The notes under the pieces are model-generated. The model did no database searches and was not told where the DNA came from. It saw only the letters and a list, made by a program, of their open reading frames with translations. From Porphyra umbilicalis (taxonomy: Eukaryota; Rhodophyta; Bangiophyceae; Bangiales; Bangiaceae), in assembly GCA_002049455.2 (NCBI GenBank), contig KV918847.1, forward strand, positions 124,001 to 188,000: a DNA stretch of 64,000 nt, given 5' to 3'. Both the position numbers and the translations under genes were made by a program. This document shows, one piece after another, positions 43,554 to 54,600 of the stretch; positions within the stretch are counted from its first letter, which is position 1; every line of letters starts with the position of its first letter.

Positions 43554-44960
43554 ATGCATCCTCACGTTGAGCGCGGTCTCAAGTCATTGGGACTTTATGG
43601 CGACACTGACTCGAGCCCCCTACATTCTTGGACAGCTGCTCTCGGAGTCGGCATGTTTGACGCGCATCGGTCTGTTGTGCCGGGGTCGGACCACCTGGTG
43701 TTCCACGGCCTCACGCGCAGGCTCATGACGGCGCTTTACACGATCATGTCACCGAGCCAGCGGGCGTCTGTTGAGATGTCGCTGCAAGACTGCCTGCTTT
43801 CGTGCAACTTGCGGCGCACTCGGGCATGGAACTTCAAGACGGAGCGCGTGAACACGCTGACCATTACCGAGTGGGCGACAATCCTCGCCGTCGCGCCGTC
43901 TCCGTTCACACGCGTACTCAAAACGACAGAGGAGCCGCTGCGCGCATCGCTGGACCCGGGTCTCGGACTACTTAAGCAACTATCCGGCGTGGCCGCCGAA
44001 ATGTACTTCTTCCCACGCGCCGAGCTTGACGGTACGTCAGCCTGCACTGGTTGGCAGCCATCATCGCTGTCGGACCACATCGACACCTTCATGCAAGACG
44101 TGTCGCGCGTGTGTCGGCGACCTTACTGCGCCGTCATCGCTGGCGCGCTGGATGTTCCGAACCTGCATCGCTTGCGGGAATTGCGTGTGGTACTTGCGTC
44201 CTCGGTGGGGCACGTGCGGCACTTTTGGGAGCTTTGGCTCGAGGGCATCCACCAGCCAACCAAGAGGGCGATTCAGGGCGGCAACGGGCGTGATAATGCG
44301 AAAAGAGCTCTGTGTCGAATGCTTGAGTGCGAGATTATCTCTCGCTTTGCGCTAGAGCCCGCAAAGTTTGGAGTTCCTGAGAGCTGGCTGCACCACCCGG
44401 GCGTCCAGCTGGGACTGGCCCCAGCCAATCCACTGTGGAGCGGGAATGAACGCAACTGGACGGCCCACGGCGGTGTGATTGACAAGGCGGTTGTACCCGG
44501 GGCGGCTCGCAGCCTGTCACACTTCTTCGTGGCCGCAGGGTCCCAGGCGGTTTGGCACAGCCGAGCCAGCCGCGGTCGTGGCGATGTTGTCTACGTCGGC
44601 GGGGCGGTGTCTGTTTTAGTGCGTGGACCAGACCGCGGCTTCTGCGTCAGCGTGGCGGACCGCCGGCCGGAGGGTGATGATACTGTCGCGTTTTATTGCG
44701 TAGTGGCCATATTCAAGGGCCGTCACTCGTTGCCGTTCGCGGTTGTGCAACCTTACCAGCCGGCGGCAGACGGAAGCGGCTACAAGCTGCTGGCCAATCG
44801 GCTTCTCTTCCTCAAACTTCACCCCAACGTGCGACGGGCCGCGGCACTTCACTGGTGTGACGGCGGGTGTGCCGCGTTGTTGGCGGGCGTCACACATGGC
44901 GAGAGCAACACCTGGACTCTTCTTGGGGGGCGTCAGGGGTTCCCGGGTCGCTCCGCGTAG
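43554..44960 (+). CDS. C-terminal half of a large DNA transposase (KDZ/CACTA-like), intact frame
   Basis: The frame codes 468 residues without stops. Near the start SPLHSWTAALG, MFDAHRSVVPG and SDHLVFHGLTRRL resemble the central region of large eukaryotic transposases of the CACTA/KDZ type. Downstream, HFWELWLEGIHQPTKRAIQGG and the later WTAHGGVIDKAV to VVAIFKGRHSLPFAVVQPY resemble their C-terminal domain. The N-terminal catalytic part is absent here. A plausible partner half lies 2 kb downstream at 47018-48703 in the same orientation but in the wrong order for one gene. Either two truncated copies or a rearrangement is implied. Family name is tentative. Confidence 0.55.
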   Translation: MHPHVERGLKSLGLYGDTDSSPLHSWTAALGVGMFDAHRSVVPGSDHLVFHGLTRRLMTALYTIMSPSQRASVEMSLQDCLLSCNLRRTRAWNFKTERVNTLTITEWATILAVAPSPFTRVLKTTEEPLRASLDPGLGLLKQLSGVAAEMYFFPRAELDGTSACTGWQPSSLSDHIDTFMQDVSRVCRRPYCAVIAGALDVPNLHRLRELRVVLASSVGHVRHFWELWLEGIHQPTKRAIQGGNGRDNAKRALCRMLECEIISRFALEPAKFGVPESWLHHPGVQLGLAPANPLWSGNERNWTAHGGVIDKAVVPGAARSLSHFFVAAGSQAVWHSRASRGRGDVVYVGGAVSVLVRGPDRGFCVSVADRRPEGDDTVAFYCVVAIFKGRHSLPFAVVQPYQPAADGSGYKLLANRLLFLKLHPNVRRAAALHWCDGGCAALLAGVTHGESNTWTLLGGRQGFPGRSA

Positions 44961-47017
44961 TCCACTCGAGAATGTAAAGAGGGATTGGGGGCGCACATCG
45001 TTGTGTGGATTGGCATACGATAGAGTGTTGAAGCGAGCGGTTCCTCTATTTTACCTAACCGTCTGATGCAACTCGACAGCCAAGAGTATCTAGGGCGTGC
45101 AACAGATGTCGCGTGCATGGCCCCCAGTGCGGCAAGGTCCACGATGGCAATAAAATCGAGGGGAGCCAGCAACGTCATGTACAGGTCCCAAAAACATGTT
45201 GGTCGCTGGCCGTAGGGACGCTGGTTGGCAACCGATGCCCAGCCATATTGAGGCGGCAGGGATACAAGTGCTAGGGAGGGCCCGATCTGGGGGTGAAAAC
45301 CTACACATCGCTGTGGCTACTGTTGCACAATTACATTAATATATTGGCGTAGAAATACAAATTCGTGCAAAGGGTAAAAGTACCCAAAACGTCAGGAAGT
45401 TGGCGAGACTTGTTTCGCCGCCCTGAGATCTGGCCCGGGGCCGCCCGCAACCGCGCACATCGCTCTGCTTCATGTACGGTCTTTCTCCATTCTTGTCGCT
45501 GCCGTTCTTGTCCAGGGGAGGATAGCAACGAACGCGGTCGACCAGCCTCTACGGTACAATATAAGGCGATCGTAGCTCCCGATCATCGTCTTCTGCACGA
45601 AAAATGTGGGCTACTTTGTGGTCGTACGATCGCCATAGAGGGTAGACAGCATTGGAGAAAGACTGTACCAATGCGGGAGCGCACGTCTTGCGATGCAAGG
45701 TAGATTTGAAATTCGGCTTCTGTTTGATGCTTCATACTGCTACAAGCAGCGACTGCGCGCGCAGAGGTGGCGCCATCCTAGTTGACAGGCAATGCCTGCA
45801 TCAGTCGAACTCTCCTCATCTGGACGCACATAAAGCTCGCCATCAACACGATCCGCCTCCATTGCGTCTAATTTAACAGCATGGCTCGCCACAGCCAGTG
45901 CGCCGTCCATGACGCAGCAGCCTTTGGCCGCCCCAAAACTTCTGCCCGCCCCACTCGTAGCACAACCATCTGCGTGCAGCTCTCGTGCCATTGCCGTGAC
46001 ATGCTCCCACGGCGCCGCGGACACTACGTCACTGGTAGTCGTGCGGAGCGGGACGGGACCTGCGATTGCGACATCAGTGTCAACCTCGTCCGGCGTGTTG
46101 AAAGGCACCAGCAATCAGTAAGAGTCCTCATCCGGGAGGAAAAGCCAACACATAAAGCGGACGGACTGGGCCGGAGGAGACTCACCGCCAGTTCTGCTGC
46201 ACCCCGAACCCCCTGGTGCAAGCATCCGTGAGTCGAAACAGAGAGGTTCGCCGAGCAGCGCTGAGGCGAGCGGCTGCTATGCGGCGCCTGCTGAGCCAAC
46301 GTCCGCTGCGCGGCTCTTTCTGGGCAAGTCGCTGCCAGACCAATGCCCGCTAGCTGAGCTGATACACTCCGAGCCACAGCTGCCCGATCGACTGCTGGCC
46401 AAGCGGCTGGCCGAACGGCGCCATCCCAAGCGACTGATGGACAGAGTGTCTACTAGCTCAGCCGCCACCGGGCGAGTCGCTGCTGGGCGAGTGGCTGCTT
46501 GTTGAGCTACCGCACGGATGAACGTGTCTTTTCCGTCACAAAGCAGCGCTGTTGTCCTCATTCCTCTCGCCTGGTTTGTGGAATGCTGACTGAGGTGGCA
46601 CGAGTCCGTCATACAAAATAGGAATTGGACTTGGATGGCGAAGGCAAGAGAGACGCTCGAATTCATCGCTTGAGTACGCGGAGCAGGACCTGCCGCCGCA
46701 GGAGCTGCACGACCGAAGACAGGGTGGCTGCGCAGCGGACCCCACGACCGACCCCGCCAAGCGTAACTGCATGTGTGATGCCGTGGTATTCCGTGTGGAC
46801 CCGTCCCGAGCCTCTTGCTGCTCATCACGTGCGAGGGAACGCTAGTGTTTGAGTTGACAGGCGAGGGGGCTCTGCCGTGTTTTTTAGGCTCTAGCACGTA
46901 CGCTTCTGTTGACGGAGGGTGGATGAGTTTGCCGTCTGCCGTACCACCAGTCCCATTTTCCTGCTCCTACCCGAGCTCTCTCCACCGTGTGGGCCCCGGA
47001 GAGTCCTGGTTCCCACG
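44961..47017. other. no gene recognised; lower GC
   Basis: There are only short frames. The base composition is visibly less GC-rich than 8-36 kb. Confidence 0.4.
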
Positions 47018-48703
47018 ATGGGGCCGTCGTACGTGTTCTCTGACCGGGCTCCGCGGCTCAGTTCTAGCGCCACGCCCATGGCTACTTTCCGTCCAAGCGG
47101 CTGCCACGCGGGCTCGACCGCTGGTAGTGGTGCGGAAAACCGCAGCATACCTCCCGATGCGTCGCGTGGCGTAGCCGCCGGTGTCGAGGACGATGACGCC
47201 CTGCCCGGCACACCAAGCAACGAGCACACCCACAAGGAGCAATACGATGAGGATGACCGGGAGAGCGCTTCATTGATAACCCCTTTTGGCTCCTCCTGGT
47301 CCGCCACCCCTGACGCATCTAACGACGAGGTGGAAGAAGGTGCATGGGCTACTGCTTATACTGTCGACGAAGTGGATGACTTCGAGATTGGCTCCGGCCC
47401 GTTCCGTACTCGGGAGGGGTTTAGCGCGACACTGATGGTGTGCGGCCAGGCGGGGTTTTCGGAGCGTGGCTAAAGCAACATGCGCGCCTTCTACAATGCC
47501 GGGCGGCCGTCGGATGCACACCTACCTCATGTAACGACGGTGCGCCGTCGCATTATTCCTCGGGCTCTGCGGCGCCTTGGGCTATCTCGGTCGGTCGCCC
47601 CCAGTGGAGTGTTTGCTTTCATCCTCCCGAGCGTCCATGCACGACGAGATTTCTCGTTTCGGGCCACCTACGATAAGTTCTTCCGTGCCGAGCAGCGTGA
47701 TGAGCTGCTGCGCGAGCGAGAGCCGGAATTCTACGACACCGCTTTCTTCCAGGACCGTGCGCGCGTATTAACGACGTGCCCGCAGCTGACCCACTTTAGC
47801 CTTGCAGGCTACGACTCTCGGCCGGGCGCAATTGTGGACATTTGTCTCGTTGGCGATACGGTGGTGCACCAGACCTGCAACACCAACGCATGCTACGCCA
47901 GTGCCGAGCTCGGAGTCGGCTGGGACAATGGGATTCACGCTGGGGACCTTGTCATTAATTGCAGTGACGCTACAGGAGTGGCGATGGGCCAGCTCGCGTG
48001 CCGGCACTGGCGGCCGGCGGGCCTCGACGCCATGGTTTGTTCTGCGTCGGCCGCGGGCGGCCCCGTCAAGGCCAAAGCAGGTTATCCAAGCGTCGTCGTT
48101 GCATCTTCGCTGACCGCCTACGGGTCTGATGCCACGGGGGCTGGCGAGGCGCCGTACCCTTCGCTATCAGCATACACTCGGCGGAACGTGCGGGGCATGG
48201 GGGCCGACGGCATCCCCACGGTCACGGCATGCGTGTCCATTTACGGTGACGGATGCCGCAGCCGTGAAGGGCGCAACACCTCGGTGGAGAGCTGGTGCAT
48301 GTTTTGGAATGGGAGGTCGGTCGAGGACCGGATCAGCCGCCATGCTGCGCGCCTGTTGGCCGTGACCCCGCCCGGCGTGGACAAAGATGAGATTTTGCGG
48401 CTCACCAAGGCCGACATGGCCGAGGGTGCGACTTGTGGGTGTATGGTAGCCGACCCAGACGGAAACGCCGTCCGCGTGTTGCTCGACGTGTGCTTCTTTA
48501 ATGGTGACTACGTGCAAGTATCCAAGTCGAGCCACCTTCGGGGCCACAACGGCGTGGCACCGTGCTCGCTTTGCGGATATCCTAAGCCCGGTGGAGCAGG
48601 CATTCAGTACGGGGTTGGCGGCTCTGCGGATGACGCGGCCCTGGCCCGCACAACCTCGAGGACGGCGGCGGTTTTGGAGGCAGTTCGGGCGCTCAATGAA
48701 TAA
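47018..48703 (+). pseudogene. N-terminal half of a large DNA transposase, one in-frame stop
   Basis: ATG at 47018 (MGPSYVFSD; 47081 is an alternative) opens an acidic N-terminal region. TAA at 47471-47473 interrupts it, and the same frame continues as SNMRAFYNAGRPSDAHLP, reading through to 48703. The core holds VSIYGDGCRSREGRNTSVESW, then LDVCFFNGDYVQVSKSSHLRGHNG and APCSLCGYPKP. That order (catalytic acidic segment, then a C-x2-C before the HxxDH region) is typical of CACTA/KDZ-type transposases. The 3' end (VRALNE, TAA at 48701) is abrupt, as expected if an exon boundary or truncation lies there. The natural continuation resembles the start of the 43554-44960 frame. Confidence 0.55.
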
Positions 48704-49080
48704 TGTATTTAAAACATGTATTTTGTGCCCTACCCTGGTTTGGAGTCCCGTGGAGAACTGCATTCTTAAATCCAGGAAGCCCGCTCAAAAGGGTACTGCT
48801 GGACGTCAGCTGGGCGGCATTGCGCTTGCCTTCCTCCTCTGGCCTTGCTCGTTCTTCCGGTTTGAGTGTTTTTCTCCCCTCCACTCCTCGCTCCCTTGGC
48901 GTTGTCCTCCCCACCGCTCCAGATCAGGCATCATCTGAGATGCTCGCGTCGTTTTGTTCGCAGAGACGGCCAGAGCAGAGGGCTCTCTCTACACCGCTGG
49001 AGCCACCTACTGGCAGTGTGGCCCTGGACAATGCTCGCGTGCCCGCTTGACCCCCTACCCACGTTGAGGGCAGCTCCCCG
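48704..49080. other. spacer between transposase half and next gene
   Basis: There is no supported coding sequence. A pyrimidine-rich stretch (48825-48930) could be a 5' leader or splice acceptor region for the following ORF. Confidence 0.3.
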
Positions 49081-50100
49081 ATGGACCTGTTGGCCAAGAT
49101 GAGCCTGTTGACAAGTCGCGTGCGGGTCATGGAGGACTTGGTAGCGGGATATGGAGGCGTCCAGCTGCCAGTGTCTGGCGCGACAAACCCTCGCGGCATC
49201 AACGCCCACCCGCACGGCAGCGCTTTCCCTGCCGGTGGCATCACCCCCGACGGTGCCAATCCCTCTGCAGCTCATGTGCTCGAACCGGATGCGCCACGCG
49301 CGCCTACAGCCCACACGAGCGTCGGCCGCAGTGCCGCGACGGAGCCCTCTCCAGGCCACTGTGCTCTCCTAGACAGAATTGTGTCACTGGAAGGTCGCTG
49401 GGAGGAGGCCGTGCCTGCCCGGTCGGGCCTGTGGGCCTTGCGTGCCATTGTTGCACGCGACACGCACGTGCTGGGAAGAGCGCTGGCGACCTGCGCCGTT
49501 TTCCGCCTACTAGACAAGTTGCACACGCGTCCGGCACGCGCCCGCGTGCAGCAGGTGCACTTCGGCCGTGCAGGGCTCCTGACGGTCTACATCGACTGCA
49601 CGCGCAATGCAATGGAGAAGCTCATCGACATGAACAAGCTCGGGTCGGTAGTGACGCGACGAAAGATGGGTGGGCCTGTCTGTTGTACGGTGCAGCCGTC
49701 TGACCTGGCGGCGCTGGCAGCGGCTGTGTGCATGACGCCGTCCGACCTGTCATCTGCCAAGATATGTCGTTTTTCAAGTCAGGCGGGCACGGTCGTGACC
49801 CGATTGCTCTTGGAGGAGGTCCGAGACGAGAGTGGGAAGGTGTGGTACATTCTTGAGCGATATCCTTTGGAACGGGAGTTACTTGTGGCTGTTCGCGAGA
49901 GTGTCCAGATGGGAGAGCGAGATGCCGTCTTCTTGCACCCCCTGGAAATAAAGAGGGTGAAGGTGGATGACGTTATTGGAGTGAGTGAGCGTTACCCTGC
50001 AAGTTTGGTCTGGCGGGAGGGACGGCAAAGGGTGGGTGGGGAGCAATACCGAGGCCGGCAAGTTGGTGATGAGTGTCCCTGCTGCTCTGCTACAGTGTGA
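49081..50100 (+). CDS. hypothetical protein, 339 residues
   Basis: ATG at 49081. The first 20 residues (MDLLAKMSLLTSRVRVMEDL) form an amphipathic helix. A Pro/Ala/His-rich linker follows to about residue 95. A globular domain follows (about residues 95-290, LLDRIVSLEGRW to LLVAVRESV) with a well-ordered alternation of helices and strands. The C-terminus ends in Cys-x-x-Cys-Cys-like ECPCCSATV, possibly metal binding. No family is recognised. It lies directly downstream of a transposase half and upstream of another orphan gene in the same orientation, so it may be a transposon accessory protein. Confidence 0.55.
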   Translation: MDLLAKMSLLTSRVRVMEDLVAGYGGVQLPVSGATNPRGINAHPHGSAFPAGGITPDGANPSAAHVLEPDAPRAPTAHTSVGRSAATEPSPGHCALLDRIVSLEGRWEEAVPARSGLWALRAIVARDTHVLGRALATCAVFRLLDKLHTRPARARVQQVHFGRAGLLTVYIDCTRNAMEKLIDMNKLGSVVTRRKMGGPVCCTVQPSDLAALAAAVCMTPSDLSSAKICRFSSQAGTVVTRLLLEEVRDESGKVWYILERYPLERELLVAVRESVQMGERDAVFLHPLEIKRVKVDDVIGVSERYPASLVWREGRQRVGGEQYRGRQVGDECPCCSATV

Positions 50101-50527
50101 AGCTTTGGATGCCGCTCCCCTGATAGGGTAGGTTAGCCGTGGCGCCCTTTCATTGCAATCGAGCTTTTTCTCCATCTGTTTTCCACGTGGTTTTCTCATG
50201 CGGTGGTCGCCGGTGGCCTTGTCGCGCGGTGCCGTAGGGAGCCTGACCCAGCGCCCCCCCCCACGCCCCCCGCACTGTGTTCTGTTCTCCTCGACGTCAC
50301 CTGCGCCCGTATCAGTGCAGCGACGGACTGAAAGTGTGGCATAAGCAGCAAGCAGTGATTGAAGTACGAAGGTCGGCTGCTGACATCAAGTCATCGACAG
50401 TCTTGCCACCCGACCGCCAGCTCGCGGAGCAGACAGTGCTGCACCTGGCGCTTCCTTCGGGAAGACTGCTCGATCTGAGCTTCCCAAACAGGACCTGAAC
50501 TTGCCACGTGCAAGACGTGGCAGAAGA
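50101..50527. other. spacer, possible remnant coding sequence
   Basis: A frame from about 50340 reads QQAVIEVRRSAADIKSS and beyond, hits TGA at 50496-50498 and continues in frame to 50576. It may be a fragment of an older gene but is too short to identify. Confidence 0.25.
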
Positions 50528-51610
50528 ATGTCTGAGGGAAACCGTCAGCGGGTACTCAACTGTCCTTGGGCGATACGTTCAGACTGGAACGTATCCAAAT
50601 TGATCGTGGCGATCCTGAGTGCCGGTGCTGTGGTGCTGCCGTTACCAGCCAAGAAGCATCAGATCATTGTCGACGCCATCACAAAGCACACGGGCATGAC
50701 GACGCCCGAGGCGCTGGAGTGGCTGTCGGAGAAGGTATTTCGCCCCGCCAAGGTGCAGGGCGACGGCCAGCGTAAGAAGCGCAAGCACGCTGATGCGGGC
50801 GACAACGAGCAGCAGATCACCCACTCGCTCAACCTGGTGCGCCTGAACCAGATTCTCTCTCACGTCATCGGTCGCTTTAAGTCCGTGGTTTTCAACACCT
50901 GGTGCGACGTCGTCACCAAAGTTCCGTCTAAGGTGCTGCCGGCCAAGACTGCTGGTGATTGGAAGGACGACGTTCTCTTTTTCAAGACGCCCATTGGGCG
51001 CCAGGGCATCATTTCCGGGGTCGCCAAGGGCTTCCAGTACCTCGAGGTGGGGCACCGTGCGCGCCCGGCGGTCGGTCTAGGGGTAGAGGAGCTCACAGAC
51101 ATGTGCTTGGGCCACTTCTGTCAAGGAGCTTTCGTCGGGCACGAGGCGCTTGTCAACATCCACTCTGGCATACCCCATGGCTCAAGTGGCCCAGACATCT
51201 ACTGCTATCAGAGCCGGGTCAATATGGTCACTGCGCACGACGACGTTCTGCCCAAAAGCACGACTGCCGACCGAGGCATGATCGTACTAGACGGTGAAGA
51301 CCCCAGCTGTGCAATTTTCGACAACGAGTTTATGCCGTTGCCCGTCGACGGCGATCTGGATCTCGCGACTGACTCGGAGGTGAGCGGAGGGCTTGGATTG
51401 GGAGTCCACGCTAGCCCTGCCGCCCCGGAAGCGCCCGCCGCGGCGCCCGCGGCGGCGTCCGCGGCGGCGCCCGCAGCTGCGCTTTTGGCGGCGCTCGTTG
51501 CCAACTTGGTGACACTGCGAGAGCAGGCCGAGAAGATTCTGGCTTCCGCTCGCGCCCAGGTGAAGGCACGCCTTGCTGGTGCCACTGTGGACGACGATGA
51601 CTTGCTTTGA
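50528..51610 (+). CDS. hypothetical protein, 360 residues, acidic C-terminus
   Basis: The first ATG of the frame is 50528 (MSEGNRQRVLNCPW); the frame is open from 50501 without an earlier ATG. Features are a helical N-terminal region (SKLIVAILSAGAVVLPLP), a basic KKRKH cluster at about residue 87 that could be a nuclear signal, and a globular centre including TWCDVVTKVPSKVLPAK and DDVLFFKTPIGRQG. An Ala/Pro-rich linker precedes a predicted C-terminal helix (LREQAEKILASARAQVKARL) that ends DDDDLL. No family is recognised. Together with the 49081 gene it may form the cargo of a DNA transposon. Confidence 0.55.
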   Translation: MSEGNRQRVLNCPWAIRSDWNVSKLIVAILSAGAVVLPLPAKKHQIIVDAITKHTGMTTPEALEWLSEKVFRPAKVQGDGQRKKRKHADAGDNEQQITHSLNLVRLNQILSHVIGRFKSVVFNTWCDVVTKVPSKVLPAKTAGDWKDDVLFFKTPIGRQGIISGVAKGFQYLEVGHRARPAVGLGVEELTDMCLGHFCQGAFVGHEALVNIHSGIPHGSSGPDIYCYQSRVNMVTAHDDVLPKSTTADRGMIVLDGEDPSCAIFDNEFMPLPVDGDLDLATDSEVSGGLGLGVHASPAAPEAPAAAPAAASAAAPAAALLAALVANLVTLREQAEKILASARAQVKARLAGATVDDDDLL

Positions 51611-54600
51611 GAGCGCGAAAATGGGAAGGTTGCGGCGGGGCGGCCTTGAGGAGGTTGCAGCAGAAGAGGCCTACCAGCTGGACGGTTGCACTGGCTGCGC
51701 TGGGGGCTGCGGCCTAAGGGGCGCGTTGGAACTCGGCTGACACGGCTGGACCCGGTGAGTGCGGTGGTGTGCCGCTGGTCGCGGTGGGCGTAGCTGTACG
51801 CAGCGGGCAGATGGCGTCGTGGCCGCGATGCGTGCGCCGGACTGAGGTGCCCTGGCACCTGCTGTCAGCGTGCAGCGCCAGGGCTGTGCGACGGAGTGAC
51901 CCTGGAGGGCCATGGCGGGGTGGGAGCGTAGTGGCCCCGACCCGAGGGTCGGGGCGTCTATGCTTGTGCGTTTGTTCCTTGGCCGCCTATCGGTCATTGC
52001 AGTAGGCTTTGTGGTGCAACGCGTCTATAAGTGATAAAGAACAGGCGCTTATCGACCTTGGTGCCCTGCGGTACCCTGTACGCGTCCTGTGAGGGACTTA
52101 AAAAACAGGGAAAGCGCCGCATGCGGGTACCTCAGGCCACGCACCACCGCAGCTGCTGGCGGACCCGTCTGGCCGATCAGCTGATTTGCCCGGGACTGGC
52201 AGCTTTCCGATTCTGTTCTGAGAAATTTGACTTCTGGGTGGTCACCGCATTTCACCCGATCTCAGGTGCGGCTCATCGCGGACACGCGAGGCGGATATGT
52301 CAATCGCCTGCCCGTGGCGGCTTGCCCCAAGAGTCCGCATCGCGAATGGCCCCGATTGCCATCGCCTCACGCCACACGATGCCATTTGCATCCGAAGGGG
52401 ATGATGCACTGTGTGGGCCAGGCCGCCGTCGGGCGCGCGTGTCGGCGTGGCTGCGGTGCGTGTGCCAGGCTGCGGTGGGTGGGCGAGTCTGATGTGAGTG
52501 GGCGGGACGGCACAGACGGCGCGTGGCCACGGCTGCGCGCCGTGCGTTCATGTCTGAGAGTTGAATCAGCCAGTGTGTGGCGCGCGTGGCGACGGCTGCG
52601 CGCCATGCGTTCATGTCTGAGCGTTGAATCAGCCAGTGTGTGACGCGCGTGGCCGCGGCTGCACGCCGTGGGCTCATGTCTGCGAGTTTAATCAGCAAGT
52701 GTGTTGAGTGAGGGTCATGCGCGGAGGCACGCCAATCGCCGCCGGTCATCGGCAATTCGATGCGATTGACGGGCGGTCAAACGTCACAATTACGCGATCG
52801 ACCCAACCTGTCGGTCCACAGCCTGGGTAATCGGCTGCCGATGTTGCCAGGATGACCCTCCACTTTTGTGTTTGAGCGGCGGGCTACAGATTGAGCGGGT
52901 AGGCTACAATATCTGCACCCCTGCCACAGAACCGAGCAATGACTGTACAGTCAATCCGCGTTCGTCGCCCACCCCTCACGCCTAGTCAAGGTGGCTCTTT
53001 TGAATTTGAAAAGCAATTTGCCATTACAGAAGTTGCCTGAAAGCGCCGCGGTTCTGGTGTGGCCTCGAGTGGCTCTGATCGACTCTCTCGTGTCGGAGCT
53101 GCGATTTGGCAGCCCGTCTTCCTCGCCGCCACGTCCTCCCGTAGCCGGATCATCCCGCACCGAGCTCCTGATCGCTGTGCCGCCATCCTGCCGCATCTCC
53201 TTTCGCCCCTCATGTTTCCAAGCACCTTGAGGGCCGGCTCTGGACGTCATCAACTATATGGTAAAGAAGGGTCCGCATACAACCATGATGTGCGGTCAGC
53301 AGGACCGGACAACATGAGCTCTGCCGTCAACGAAGGCAGCCCAATGACTCTGGGCTCGCTTGTTGATGGTCTTGGGTGGACCGTATGTTTTTTTCATCAT
53401 CGTGATCAGCGCTCTGAGTTGATCCTAATGGTATGAAAAGAACTCATTCGACCGCTATCGGCTCGGGCAGTAAACTGCATTTTCTTCGTACTGGGCTCTC
53501 CGGATGTCATGTCTTGCGCATCAGAGCCGAAGACAGATCCGAGACTTTCCTTCACAGTGGGAGTGGACTCAAGGGCATCTCGCCTGTTGAGTAGGTGTCA
53601 TGAGCTGATTGGCCCGCATCCACTTCCTCAGGAAAAACTGAGGACGTGGGGGCAGTAAGTGCTATGTTTTCCAACCCCACTGCCGGCCATCGCAACCGCC
53701 TAAAGGAAGCCAAAGTTGTGGGACCGATCCAATCAGGTGGCTTCCTGGGCCCAGACTTCCCAAAAAGCCGCTGGAGGCGAACTTAACTAAAGGTCGATTC
53801 CACGCATTAAGGCGCATGAGCCCGACTCATATTGGCGCGCACACAACTCCGCAATGGAACGAGTGTTGGCCCTCCGCATGGACGCATCCTGGAGCCTACT
53901 TCAACAGTATTTTTGATGACACTCTTTCAGTCGGCTACGGCAATAGGCTTGAGAGAAACACGCTTTTCCTTGCATCCCACAGTTGTCTTGAAGGCTTTCT
54001 TGTGGAATGAATGGCCCTTCGATGACGCTGCAGGCGTTAACTCGACGTTGCTAGGAAAAAAAATGCGTGTAATCGGTGCTGCAGGAAAGTCTGGACGACA
54101 GTTGTGGCAGTTGGTCAACATGAGCGGTGGTGGTTGGGGGTAGGTAATGCTCGTAGCCGGCCGAGAGAAAGTGACTTTTCATGGGATTCCAGATCGGATC
54201 AACTCGTTTTTTGCATCAGAAAGTGGTCAGAGCCAGTTCCGGATCGGCAGAGACGAGGAAAACGGCGCGATTCTAGAGGGACAGAGAAACACGGAGGTGT
54301 ATCTTAGCGCTACAAGATCCGTTGAGCTCCTGCTTACGTTTATTTGAGTACCCATGACACGGAGACCAGTTCTTTACTTCTCATGGTTGTGAGAAGTCTA
54401 GAACAGGAGGGAAAACCCATCCCGCATGCGCCTAAATGCATGGAATAGACCTCTCGGCGTGCCCTGCGGCACGAATTGCGCCGCAGCCACTATTACCACA
54501 GCCAGCTCAGAAGGCCACTCTCTACACAATTGTGGCTGGAAGATGCCTGCCTGATGCGATCAAAGCCGGTCGATCCCTGAAATGGTGCTCGCGGTCTTGG

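Noticed and set aside
20838-47473. Reassigned genetic code (UAR as Tyr, UGA as Trp)
   Set aside because: Tyr and Trp are normally encoded by TAY and TGG in the same ORFs, and several long intact genes have no internal stops; nonsense decay is simpler.
50566-50775. Possible zinc-finger peptide (ECRCCGAAV)
   Set aside because: It is an alternative frame inside the better supported 50528-51610 gene and has no second half of a finger.
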